From Treponema sp. UBA4232 (GTDB lineage: Bacteria; Spirochaetota; Spirochaetia; Treponematales; Treponemataceae), in the NCBI GenBank assembly GCA_002396325.1, contig DGXM01000178.1, forward strand, positions 1 through 9,481: 9,481 nt of DNA, given 5' to 3'. This document shows positions 1 through 7,267 of this stretch, piece by piece (position 1 is the first letter of the stretch; each line of letters starts with the position of its first letter). The notes under the pieces were generated by a model, which worked only from the letters and a program-made list of their open reading frames with translations, was not told the origin of the DNA and did no database searches. Position numbers and translations under genes: made by a program.

Positions 1-40
1 GCGGAAGTGCGCACAATGCAGCGGCCAGAAATGTCTTCAT
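1..40 (-). CDS. Start of a secreted protein gene (partial; probable transporter binding protein)
   Basis: Only the first 13 codons are inside the window; they read MKTFLAAALCALP, a Lys followed by a hydrophobic run, as at the start of a signal peptide. The ATG (38-40) overlaps the TGA of the response regulator gene as ATGA, and a GGAGGA-type ribosome binding site lies a few bases upstream, inside the end of that gene, so translation is probably coupled. In many Firmicutes and spirochaetes a YesM/YesN pair is followed by the extracellular solute-binding protein of a sugar ABC transporter, so that is the most likely product, but this rests on context alone. Cys10 lies too early and in the wrong setting for a typical lipobox. 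The rest of the gene is beyond the left edge. Confidence 0.6.
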   Translation of the reverse strand, partial: MKTFLAAALCALP

Positions 41-1611
41 TTTTCCTCCTCCCCGGCTGAGGCTTTGTACTCCTTTGGCGTCATATTGGTGTGTTTCTTG
101 AATTTCAGATAGAAGTAGTCCGTGTTGCTGTACCCCACCATCTTTGAAATCTCGTATATTTTGTATTTGCTTGACTTCAGGAGTTTCTTTGCCTCTTCAA
201 TGCGGATTATGTCCATATAGGTGTTGAACGGAACTCCTGTGTATTCGCGGAATTTTTTTCCAAGGTATGCGCTGTTGCAGTTGAACAGGTTGCCGAGCAT
301 TTCGAGTTTCATATCGGTGTTGTAGTTGTTCTTCACATATTGCACCACTTTCAGCACAGTGGAATTCGCCGTGTTTGAAGTGAATGATTCTGCAAGTCCA
401 AGAATGAAGTCGTGGACCATATCTGCAATTTCATCGAAATAACTCTGCGTGTAGATGAGTGTCACAAGGTCGAGTGCGGAAACCGTTTCGAATTCCTTTT
501 CAGGATGCTTTGCGTGCAGACCGTTCTGAACTTCAACGATGAATGCCATGCAGATTTTTTTTATCTCGTCTTCTGAAAGCGCGCTCGTCCTGAGCCATTT
601 CAATCCTTTCGTAAGAATTTCGTTGATTTTCTGAAGTTCGTAGATTTCGATATAGTTGACGAGAGTTGTAATGTCCTTCTCAAAGTCTTCCCTGTTTTCC
701 GGGGTTTTCTTTTTCATTCTTTCCAGGGCTTCGGGGTCCGAATCTATGTCACGCTGAGAGATGAATGGCTTTGACTGATAAAAGAAGAGCTGCTTGTAGA
801 TTTTTTCCGCCTGCTTGAAACTGTTCAATGCACCTTGAAGACCCCGTCCGGAATCACCAAGGGCGGCCATTGCTCCGTGTTTGTTTTTACGGATGTTGGT
901 GCAGAATCTTTCCATGTGCCGCAGAACCGCATTTCCTCCGTCGTTTTTGAAAAGGATGATGTAATACGGATCCATTGAAAAAGAGATGTGGTCTATGAAA
1001 CTGAAGTTTTCATCAACAGAAATCTGAAGCGCCTGAAGCTGGCCCACGTATCCGCACAATTCAGGAGAAATAAGAGCAACCTGATAAAGACTGTCCGGGG
1101 CCTCGTCTTCCTCAAACGCATCTTCCACCGCACCGAACACAAACATCTGCACAAATCTTTGACCGAGTTTTTCAACCTCCGCCTGATTCCTAAGCGTTGC
1201 GACTTCCGACTCTTTCTGTATGTCTTTTACGATGGCCTTCACTTTTTCTTCAAGCACGTCTTCGTCCACCGGCTTCACGATGTATCCTCTTGCGCCGTAA
1301 TTCAGGGCTTTCTGCGCATAATCGAAATCGCTGTATCCCGAGAGAATCAGAAACTGAGGATGCGAGGGATATTTTTCGGGATTGCCGCTCACTTCTGCAA
1401 GCAGATCGATTCCCGTCATTTCCGGCATATTTATGTCGAGCAGTACGATGGCAGGTGCGAGTGTCCTGATTTTCTCGAGAGCCTCGTTTCCGTTCGACGC
1501 TTCCCCTGCAATCACGCATCCAAGAGCCTCCCAATCCAAAATATTTTTAATGCCGTTTCTTACAATCTCTTCGTCATCCACGATAAGAACTTTTATAGTC
1601 TGATCAGCCAT
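37..1611 (-). CDS. YesN-like response regulator with AraC-type DNA-binding domain
   Basis: Cytoplasmic transcription factor of a two-component system, 524 aa. The N-terminal receiver domain (about residues 6-128) has the acidic pair D12/D13, the phosphoacceptor D59 in LLDINMPEMTG, the switch residue S91 and K113 followed by Pro. The middle (about 130-415) is a long variable linker typical of the YesN group. The C-terminal AraC domain (about 418-517) has two helix-turn-helices, ending in the signature around GYSNTDYFYLKFKKH and TPKEYK. The ATG overlaps the end of the kinase gene by 8 bp and is preceded by a GAGGGGGAA ribosome binding site. Phosphorylation by the neighbouring kinase probably switches on transport or catabolism genes, including the gene that starts at its own stop codon. 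The target sugar cannot be told from the sequence. The family assignment is firm. Confidence 0.95.
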   Translation of the reverse strand: MADQTIKVLIVDDEEIVRNGIKNILDWEALGCVIAGEASNGNEALEKIRTLAPAIVLLDINMPEMTGIDLLAEVSGNPEKYPSHPQFLILSGYSDFDYAQKALNYGARGYIVKPVDEDVLEEKVKAIVKDIQKESEVATLRNQAEVEKLGQRFVQMFVFGAVEDAFEEDEAPDSLYQVALISPELCGYVGQLQALQISVDENFSFIDHISFSMDPYYIILFKNDGGNAVLRHMERFCTNIRKNKHGAMAALGDSGRGLQGALNSFKQAEKIYKQLFFYQSKPFISQRDIDSDPEALERMKKKTPENREDFEKDITTLVNYIEIYELQKINEILTKGLKWLRTSALSEDEIKKICMAFIVEVQNGLHAKHPEKEFETVSALDLVTLIYTQSYFDEIADMVHDFILGLAESFTSNTANSTVLKVVQYVKNNYNTDMKLEMLGNLFNCNSAYLGKKFREYTGVPFNTYMDIIRIEEAKKLLKSSKYKIYEISKMVGYSNTDYFYLKFKKHTNMTPKEYKASAGEEEK

Positions 1612-3415
1612 GTGATTCCCCCTCTTCTGTCATCAGGATTTTGGGTACGCGCACTGTAACGGTTGTCCCTCTGTCTATTTCGCTTTCTATTTCGATTCCG
1701 TATTTTTCGCCGTAATAAAGTTTGATTCTTTGGTTCACATTTACCATCCCGATTGATGTGGTGAAATTTTCCACGGTGCCGGTCTGAAGTCTCTCGCGGA
1801 TTTCCTCAAGCCTCTGTCCCGTCATCCCCGACCCGTTGTCGCGTATTGATATGCTGATTTCGTCAGGATCCGGACTGGTGATTACGATGCTGATGAATCC
1901 TCCCGGTCTGCGTTGTTCAAGTCCGTGAATGAAGGAATTTTCTGCAAGCGGTTGAATCAAAAGCGGCAGTATGGCCACGTTTTCCACGTCGGTCGCAAAA
2001 TCTATGTCGTAAGAAACCCTGTCGCCGAAACGCAGGTGCTGTATGTCCAGATAATTGCCCACGGCTTCAATTTCACTTGTGAGAGGCACGGGTTTGTCTG
2101 TTGCGTCCAGATTATGCCGGAGGATTTTAGCAAGGAGTTTTATGGTGCGTGCCACGTCTTTGTTTCCGTCGGAGAGGGCCTGCATCCTTATTGTCTCAAG
2201 CGTGTTGAAAAGAAAGTGCGGATTTATCTGGCTTGCAAGCATTTTGAATCTTATGTCGTTTTGCCTTGAAAGAAGCTGCTCCTGTTCGATTTTGTGCTGG
2301 TACACTTCGTCTATGAGTTTTTTGATTGAGGCTGAGGCGGAAGCGAGTGCGTCGTAAATTTCCACGAATTCATCGGTTCCGTGCGGACGGGGCCCCAGTT
2401 CGAAATTGTTTGCACCGACCCTTGCGATTTCACCGTTGATTGCGTTCACCCTTTTTTGGAAATGTCTTGAGAAAAGGAGAATCGTGAGAAGTGAAATGAC
2501 GGAACCGGTCAGCAGAATGAGCATACAGATCAGGATTCCTATCATCGTGGTGCGGAGCATTTCTTTTTTCGGAACAATCTGCGTGATGAGCATAAAGGTG
2601 TGCTGACTGTTGTAGAGACCGTCCATAATCGCAACGGTTTTTTCCCCGTTCCATTGAGTCGGAAGTGTGCACATTGTCTTCGTGCTCATTGCCGTCTGGA
2701 TGATTCCCGGGCGTCTTGAGTCGGGCAGCGGCATCGAGGAAAATTCAATTCTGCCGTTCACCGAGATGAAGGTTTCGTTTTCGTGGCCTATCAACAGTCT
2801 GGTGATTCTGTTTGTGTCAAGGTAGATTACGAGGACTCCAAGAAATTTGCCGTCGGGTTTGCTGAACATTCCCCGTGTCAGTGCGAACATTCTTTTGCGT
2901 GTCACTTCGTCCATGAGCATCTGCCAGCGGATTTTTCCTGCGTCTGCCTGTGCGTTTTTGTACCAGGCCGTTGTTTTGATGCTGGGCGTTGATTTTACAA
3001 AGTAGGAGTTGTCGTAAATGGTCTGGTTTTCGGTGTAATATCTGAATGCGAAGATTTCTGTGTTTGAGTGAAGGAAATCATCGAGGAAGTCCAGCTCTAT
3101 ATAGCGGTCGTACACTTCCTGCGGCGATTTGAACGAGTGTGCTATTGTGTCCCTTACGGCCCTGTTGATGTAGAGGGAATCGCTGAGTTCCTCCGTTTTG
3201 TAAATAATCTCCTGCACGTTGGATGCTGTCTGCGCGAGGGAGGTCTTTGTCTGCTCCATCTGCCACTTTTCGAGCGTGTCGTACAGCCAGATTGAAAGGG
3301 CAATCATTATCAATATAAGCGGACCGATAAACGCAAGCATATACAAGGCCAGCAGTTTCTGCTTTATTTTGAGATTATCGAATAATGGAAGGTACCTGGA
3401 GCCCGTCAACCGCAT
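1604..3415 (-). CDS. YesM-like membrane sensor histidine kinase
   Basis: Inner-membrane sensor kinase of 603 aa, partner of the adjacent response regulator. Order: short cytoplasmic N-terminus, TM1 (about 21-44), an extracytoplasmic sensing region of about 240 residues (Cache-like by position and composition), TM2 (about 290-315), a HAMP-like linker (about 316-370), the His_kinase domain with H400 in INPHFLFNTLE, then an ATPase domain with N493 in AENSFIHG, D527 in DNGSGM and the GMVNVNQRIKLYYG stretch. This is the complete motif set of the LytS/YesM family. The ATG is only 7 bases from a TATAAT box and has no good ribosome binding site, but the next in-frame Met (26) lies inside TM1, so the chosen start is the best one. 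These kinases usually sense sugars or sugar-loaded binding proteins outside the cell; the ligand here is unknown. Confidence 0.95.
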   Translation of the reverse strand: MRLTGSRYLPLFDNLKIKQKLLALYMLAFIGPLILIMIALSIWLYDTLEKWQMEQTKTSLAQTASNVQEIIYKTEELSDSLYINRAVRDTIAHSFKSPQEVYDRYIELDFLDDFLHSNTEIFAFRYYTENQTIYDNSYFVKSTPSIKTTAWYKNAQADAGKIRWQMLMDEVTRKRMFALTRGMFSKPDGKFLGVLVIYLDTNRITRLLIGHENETFISVNGRIEFSSMPLPDSRRPGIIQTAMSTKTMCTLPTQWNGEKTVAIMDGLYNSQHTFMLITQIVPKKEMLRTTMIGILICMLILLTGSVISLLTILLFSRHFQKRVNAINGEIARVGANNFELGPRPHGTDEFVEIYDALASASASIKKLIDEVYQHKIEQEQLLSRQNDIRFKMLASQINPHFLFNTLETIRMQALSDGNKDVARTIKLLAKILRHNLDATDKPVPLTSEIEAVGNYLDIQHLRFGDRVSYDIDFATDVENVAILPLLIQPLAENSFIHGLEQRRPGGFISIVITSPDPDEISISIRDNGSGMTGQRLEEIRERLQTGTVENFTTSIGMVNVNQRIKLYYGEKYGIEIESEIDRGTTVTVRVPKILMTEEGESHG

Positions 3416-3422
3416 TTCTTCT

Positions 3423-3451
3423 ATTATAGCATACCCCGCTTGATTTGTAAA
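3423..3451 (-). promoter_or_regulatory. Sigma-70-type promoter of the kinase/regulator operon
   Basis: On the minus strand TTTACA (3451-3446), exactly 17 bases, then TATAAT (3428-3423), with TG one base before the -10 (extended -10). Only one base departs from consensus. The predicted start of transcription falls on or next to the kinase ATG at 3415, leaving essentially no leader. Confidence 0.75.
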
Positions 3452-3539
3452 ATTGAGATTGGAAATCGGAAATTGTTTTCGAAAGCAGCCGCGCTTGTGT
3501 TGTCCGTGAGATTTACAGGCAAATGCTTTTCAAAAACTC

Positions 3540-3568
3540 TTGACAATCGGGGGAAAAGGTAGGAAAAT
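3540..3568 (+). promoter_or_regulatory. Probable promoter of the LacI-family gene
   Basis: Consensus TTGACA at 3540-3545, a 17-base spacer and GAAAAT at 3563-3568 (4 of 6 matches to TATAAT). A better -10 match, AATAAT at 3566-3571, would need a 20-base spacer. Transcription would start near 3575, at the edge of the inverted repeat described separately. Confidence 0.5.
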
Positions 3569-3576
3569 AATAGACA

Positions 3577-3591
3577 CGTGTAAACAACACG
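3577..3591. promoter_or_regulatory. Candidate LacI-family operator (inverted repeat)
   Basis: CGTGT-AAACA-ACACG, a perfect 5-bp inverted repeat around a 5-base centre, lies just after the lacI-type promoter and before the ribosome binding site. The overlapping ACACGTGT (3574-3581) is also palindromic. The position suits self-repression by the adjacent LacI protein, but the odd spacing is not the classic CG-centred LacI operator, so this is tentative. Confidence 0.35.
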
Positions 3592-3597
3592 CTGTTC

Positions 3598-3604
3598 AGG
3601 GAGG
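3598..3604 (+). promoter_or_regulatory. Ribosome binding site that fixes the TTG start of the LacI gene
   Basis: AGGGAGG lies 5 bases before TTG at 3610. No in-frame ATG is near, and the helix-turn-helix begins six codons later, so this site decides the unusual start codon. Confidence 0.75.
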
Positions 3605-3609
3605 CTGCT

Positions 3610-4632
3610 TTGGAAGAGAAAAGGAAAGTGACACAGAATGATGTAGCCAGAGAGGCAGGCGTTACCCGCAGTATGGTAAGTTATGTCATCAGCGGCAGCA
3701 GTGACCGCTCGGTGGCTCCTGAAACAAGAAAACGCATCCTTGAGGTCATTGACCGGCTCGGCTACCGTCCCAACAAGGCGGCCCAGGCATTGCAGCAGGG
3801 AAACGAGGGGTTTGCCAAAAATCAGATTGGACTTGTAATCAGCTCTGTGGATATGTTCAGAAGTTCCTATTATGCCGAAATCATTGCGGGAATTCACACT
3901 GCGGCCCATGAGCATAAATACCACGTGCATTTTATACGTTTTTTCCATGAACTTAAAGACCCCGTGCTTTTCAATCAACTTATACATCCTGAAGAAATCG
4001 GAAGCCTCATTTTGCTAGGAGTGAATCAGTCAATCAACGGGCCTGAGGATTACAAGATAATAGATAAAATCCGCGAACGCATCGAAAAAATAGTGTGTCT
4101 GGAATGGAAGTGTGAGGGGCTCAGCAGCGTGATTTTCGACCGTCAGGAAACGGGACGCAAGGCAGCGGAATTCCTCTTTTACAAGGGATACAAGGACATC
4201 GGCTACATCGGTGTTGATGACGACAGACTTCTCGGCGTTCAGACCGCATTCCTCGATGAGAAAAAAAACGTGAGTGATCTGAAGATTTATCATGCCGCGC
4301 GTATGGCCGACGGTTACAGCAAAGTGAAGGAACTACACAAACAGGGGCTTCTTCCGCGCGCAATCGTTTTCGGTTCCGACGAGGTTGCAATCGGTGCGAT
4401 GTGTTATCTGAATGAAAATAAAATCGGCATCCCCGATGAAGTTGCGTTTATCAGCATCGACAATATTGAGTCTTCCAGCTACACTACTCCGGCTCTTACC
4501 ACAATGAATGTGCAGAAGACCTCGATGGGAGTGCGTGCGGTCGAAATGATTGTGAACAACACGGCCTGCCAGGGAGAAAATGCATTGAACATAAGCCTGC
4601 CCACAAATCTGGTGGAGCGCCAGTCCTGTTGA
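3610..4632 (+). CDS. LacI-family transcriptional regulator
   Basis: DNA-binding regulator of 340 aa with the usual LacI layout. The N-terminal helix-turn-helix (about 6-55) reads VTQNDVAREAGVTRSMVSYV and is followed by the hinge helix (about 55-62, AAQAL). The sugar-binding, periplasmic-binding-protein-like domain (about 72-338) shows characteristic stretches such as GSDEVAIGAM and the ISIDN...TTPALTTM block. The length is normal and the frame intact. Translation probably starts at TTG. The gene is divergent from the kinase operon across 194 bp, so it may repress itself, the kinase operon, or both. The specific effector (a sugar or a nucleoside) cannot be assigned; I recognise no named subgroup. 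It appears monocistronic, since the next gene has its own promoter. Confidence 0.93.
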   Translation: MEEKRKVTQNDVAREAGVTRSMVSYVISGSSDRSVAPETRKRILEVIDRLGYRPNKAAQALQQGNEGFAKNQIGLVISSVDMFRSSYYAEIIAGIHTAAHEHKYHVHFIRFFHELKDPVLFNQLIHPEEIGSLILLGVNQSINGPEDYKIIDKIRERIEKIVCLEWKCEGLSSVIFDRQETGRKAAEFLFYKGYKDIGYIGVDDDRLLGVQTAFLDEKKNVSDLKIYHAARMADGYSKVKELHKQGLLPRAIVFGSDEVAIGAMCYLNENKIGIPDEVAFISIDNIESSSYTTPALTTMNVQKTSMGVRAVEMIVNNTACQGENALNISLPTNLVERQSC

Positions 4633-4656
4633 AAGCCGTATCTCACGAAAACAGAC

Positions 4657-4730
4657 TTGGATTATTGCGGCTTATATTTGGATTATGCTGATATTTTTCG
4701 CTGAATTTGCTCGAATTTGAGCTGAATTTC
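4657..4730 (+). repeat. Short phased direct repeats upstream of the acyl-CoA ligase promoter
   Basis: TTGGATTAT occurs at 4657-4665 and 4678-4686, 21 bases apart. GAATTT then occurs at 4703, 4713 and 4724, at steps of 10 and 11 bases, two of the three as GCTGAATTT. The middle copy lies in the near-palindrome GCTC-GAATTT-GAGC (4709-4722). Helical-turn spacing places the copies on one face of the DNA, as in a regulator array or a bent upstream element. The function is not shown. Confidence 0.5.
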
Positions 4731-4731
4731 A

Positions 4732-4760
4732 TTGCTTTTTGTTTTTGCAATCTTTATAAT
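4732..4760 (+). promoter_or_regulatory. Promoter of the acyl-CoA ligase gene
   Basis: TATAAT at 4755-4760 with TTGCTT (3 of 6 to consensus) 17 bases upstream at 4732-4737. Transcription should start near 4768, giving a leader of about 50 bases. The weak -35 together with repeats just upstream suggests an activated promoter. Confidence 0.6.
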
Positions 4761-4769
4761 CTCATTTAA

Positions 4770-4813
4770 GGCGCCCTGACATCACTTTTTTTTCGGGTTT
4801 TTGCGCCAGGGGG
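4770..4813 (+). promoter_or_regulatory. Structured 5' leader with alternative pairings at the ribosome binding site
   Basis: GGCGC (4770-4774) can pair with GCGCC (4803-4807), closing a loop of 28 bases and leaving the ribosome binding site AGGGGG (4808-4813) free. Alternatively CCCTG (4774-4778) can pair with CAGGG (4807-4811), which covers the site. The two pairings share bases and exclude each other. No known riboswitch class was recognised. Confidence 0.35.
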
Positions 4814-4817
4814 AAAA

Positions 4818-6749
4818 ATGGAGCAGACGTTGCCCAAAATGCTTAAAAATGTGGCAGAAACCTATCCCGAGATCTTTGCTCAGTACACAAGAACGAAATC
4901 CGGCGAATTTGAGGGTGTGAATTACCATGATATGTTCCAGAGGATTCTTGATTTTGCCGGCGGACTTTTGGATTACGGTATCAAGCGCGGTGAAAGAATC
5001 GGTCTTATAAGCGATAACCGCAAGGAATGGCAGTATGCCGATATGGGACTGCTGGCAATCGGATGTGTTGACACCCCCAGAGGATGCGATGCCACCGAAA
5101 GCGATTTGTCATACATTCTTTCATTTGTGGAGTGCAGATTTGTAATCACCGAAAATACAACGCAGGTAAAAAAACTTCTCAATATAAAGAAGAATGTTCC
5201 CACGCTGGAAACAATCTGTGCATTCGATCCCGTCGACCCGATTGAGCAGAATCGCGCAAAAGAGCTGGGCGTGACGTTCCTGCAGTTTTATGATGTGCTG
5301 AAAAAAGGGCGCGAATGGCGGAAAATCCATCCTGACGGTGTTGAGTCCGAATTGGAAAAAGGGCAGTGGGATGATTTGGCCACAATCATTTTCACGAGCG
5401 GAACAACCGGAACTCCGAAAGGCGTTATGTTGAGCCATGGAAATTTTCTTACGCAGCTGGACGAGCTTGTTGAGCGGATTTATTTGAACCCTGGTGAAAA
5501 ATGTCTTTGCGTGCTTCCAATCTGGCACGTGTTTCAGCGTGAGTTTGAATATCTTGTTTTGTGTCAGGCGGCGGGTCTTGTTTACAGCAAGCCTATCGGA
5601 AGTGTGCTTTTGGCGGATTTCCAGAAAATGAATCCGCATCTCATGCCCTGTGTGCCCCGCGTCTGGAGTGCGCTGTATGACGGCATCTGGAAAAAAATCA
5701 GGAAGGAAGGCGGTTTCCGTCTGCGGATGTTTGAGTTCTTCGTCTTTGTCTGTGAGCTGTGGGATACGATGGACAGAAAGCTGCGCCGAAAGAAGGCCCG
5801 TTTCGGAAAGGATTACGTCGGGCTGTGGTGGTGTCTGCTTTTCATCCCGTGGATTGCGTTGTTCCCCCTTAAACTTCTGGGCTACTGGCTTGCATTTGCC
5901 CCTGTTCGGAAAATGTTTGGAAAGAATTTCCGCGTCGGAATTGCCGGCGGCGGTGCATATCCCGAATATCTTGACAAATTCTTCTGGGCTGCCGGTGTGA
6001 ATATTGTCGACGGTTACGGTCTTACTGAAACGGCCCCTGTTGTTGCCGTGCGTCCTGCCGCCGATCCCGTGATGCGTACGATTGGAACAGCTCTCCGCGG
6101 TGTGGAAGTGCGTGTGGTCGACGACAACGGTGTTGATGTGGGCCAGTGCAAAAAGGGAATCCTTCAGGTGAGGGGCGGCACCGTGATGAAGGGGTATTAC
6201 CGCCGTGATGATTTGACAGCAAAAGTTATGACGAAGGACGGATGGTTCGATACAGGAGATCTTGCAATCCTCACCGTGGACAATGAAATCCAGCTGCGCG
6301 GCCGCAAAAAAGACACCATCGTTCTTCAGGGCGGTGAAAATATTGAGCCTGTCCCCATCGAGCAGAAACTCAACACTTCGCGCTACATAAGCACGGCCGT
6401 TGTCTTCGGTGCAAACGAAAAGGGGGAGGATCAGCGTTTTCTTGCGGCGCTCATTCTTTTGCGTAAGGATGAAATCGAGGCCTATGCTGTGTCAAGCGGA
6501 ATATCAGAGCCTGACTACGAAAAACTTGCCCAGCGTCCTGAAATCAGAAATCTGATATCCGGGGAAATCGCCGAACTCGTGAATGCAAAAAACGGATTCA
6601 AGTCTTTCGAGAAGATAAATGAATTCGAAGTCATCACGAAGCCTTTTACAGTAGGCGTTGAATTGAGTGCAAAGCAGGAGCTTATGAGATACAAAATTGC
6701 GGAAATCTACAAGGCACAGATTGCGAAGATGTTTTCTTCTGACAAGTAA
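4818..6749 (+). CDS. Long-chain fatty acid-CoA ligase (AMP-forming)
   Basis: Acyl-adenylate-forming enzyme of 643 aa, normal for long-chain acyl-CoA synthetases. The expected reaction is fatty acid + ATP + CoA to acyl-CoA + AMP + PPi, supplying exogenous fatty acids to lipid synthesis. Motifs in order: A3 phosphate loop at 190-202 (FTSGTTGTPKG), a PIWHVF block near 234-239, A5 YGLTET at 400-405, A7 GWFDTGDL at 475-482, and A8 near 494-512 (GRKKD...GGENIEP). Residues about 335-362 are strongly hydrophobic (GLWWCLLFIPWIALFPLKLL), suggesting membrane association. The oddity is the C-terminal A10 block ELSAKQELMRYKI (615-627): lined up with family members of the TPTLKxKR type, the catalytic Lys position is E621. 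The family is certain; chain-length preference and full activity are not. Confidence 0.92.
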   Translation: MEQTLPKMLKNVAETYPEIFAQYTRTKSGEFEGVNYHDMFQRILDFAGGLLDYGIKRGERIGLISDNRKEWQYADMGLLAIGCVDTPRGCDATESDLSYILSFVECRFVITENTTQVKKLLNIKKNVPTLETICAFDPVDPIEQNRAKELGVTFLQFYDVLKKGREWRKIHPDGVESELEKGQWDDLATIIFTSGTTGTPKGVMLSHGNFLTQLDELVERIYLNPGEKCLCVLPIWHVFQREFEYLVLCQAAGLVYSKPIGSVLLADFQKMNPHLMPCVPRVWSALYDGIWKKIRKEGGFRLRMFEFFVFVCELWDTMDRKLRRKKARFGKDYVGLWWCLLFIPWIALFPLKLLGYWLAFAPVRKMFGKNFRVGIAGGGAYPEYLDKFFWAAGVNIVDGYGLTETAPVVAVRPAADPVMRTIGTALRGVEVRVVDDNGVDVGQCKKGILQVRGGTVMKGYYRRDDLTAKVMTKDGWFDTGDLAILTVDNEIQLRGRKKDTIVLQGGENIEPVPIEQKLNTSRYISTAVVFGANEKGEDQRFLAALILLRKDEIEAYAVSSGISEPDYEKLAQRPEIRNLISGEIAELVNAKNGFKSFEKINEFEVITKPFTVGVELSAKQELMRYKIAEIYKAQIAKMFSSDK

Positions 6750-6802
6750 GTGCAACGGGGCGGTGAAATCCTTTTCCCCGAAGCACTGTTGACAGTCATG
6801 CC

Positions 6803-6835
6803 GCCGTCTTCAATCGGATTGCAATCAAAGACGGC
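6803..6835. terminator. Hairpin between convergent genes, possible bidirectional terminator
   Basis: GCCGTCTT (6803-6810) and AAGACGGC (6828-6835) form a perfect 8-bp stem around a 17-base loop. It lies midway between the converging ligase and pspC genes. Only TTTGCC follows on the plus strand and no clear T-run follows on the minus strand, so termination may be weak. A smaller CGGGG/CCCCG hairpin lies at 6756-6780. Confidence 0.45.
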
Positions 6836-6871
6836 TTTGCCTATACGACCGGACGTAAGCTGCTTCGGAAT

Positions 6872-7180
6872 TCAGTCTTTCTTGAAATAGTTGTCGAAGT
6901 CGGATGAAGTGGTCGAACTGCCTGAAGAGTCTGTGTTCGCGCGCTTGAGATTTTCGTCTCCGTTTGTCTGCGGATTTACAGAACCGTCCGAGCCTTTTTC
7001 CGGGATGATTGCGGCGCAGATGAAATAGGCCACTGTTCCCACGATGATTGCACTGAAGCAGGTGATCAAAGCCCATGCCACACGCACGATTGTGGGGTCG
7101 ATGTCAAAATACTCGGAAATTCCTCCGCATACACCGCAGATGACTTTTTTGTCAGATCTGTAAAGTCTTTTGTTTGCCAT
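6872..7180 (-). CDS. PspC-domain small membrane protein
   Basis: A 102-aa protein with an N-terminal PspC domain (about residues 4-60), recognised from LYRSDKKVICGVCGGISEYF and DPTIVRVAWAL. One hydrophobic segment (about 32-58, ending ICAAIIPEK) should span the inner membrane. The C-terminal 40 residues are rich in Ser, Asn, Thr and Asp and look disordered. The ATG has a GAGAGG ribosome binding site 8 bases upstream. PspC proteins act in envelope-stress responses, in enterobacteria as partners of PspA/PspB; no PspA is seen here. It is the last gene of the PadR/HAAS module, 87 bp after the preceding stop codon, and may also have its own promoter. Domain assignment is firm; the exact role is inferred. 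Confidence 0.9.
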   Translation of the reverse strand: MANKRLYRSDKKVICGVCGGISEYFDIDPTIVRVAWALITCFSAIIVGTVAYFICAAIIPEKGSDGSVNPQTNGDENLKRANTDSSGSSTTSSDFDNYFKKD

Positions 7181-7206
7181 AAAAATACCTCTCTTTAAGT
7201 TCTATA

Positions 7207-7251
7207 TTTATAGAAGAAATCTGTTTGTGATCGTCAAATTGAAAACTTCAA
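7207..7251 (-). promoter_or_regulatory. Possible internal promoter and inverted repeat before pspC
   Basis: On the minus strand TTGACG (7237-7232) and TATAAA (7212-7207) are separated by 19 bases, longer than ideal. Just upstream, TTGAA-AAC-TTCAA (7239-7251, plus-strand reading) is a perfect 5-bp inverted repeat next to the -35, a possible operator. This would allow pspC expression independent of the PadR promoter. Confidence 0.35.
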
Positions 7252-7267
7252 GTTGACCCGTTCCGTT

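Noticed and set aside
988..1659. Long plus-strand frame opposite the response regulator gene
   Set aside because: A shadow of a clear coding gene; no domain, no ribosome binding site, and basic/aromatic composition typical of antisense frames.
3477..3484. TTTCGAAA palindrome in the divergent region as a LacI operator
   Set aside because: Eight bases is too short to separate from chance in this AT-leaning region; kept only as a side remark.
4633..4673. AAGCCG/CGGCTT stem after the LacI gene as its terminator
   Set aside because: The loop is 29 bases and no T-run follows; too weak to call.
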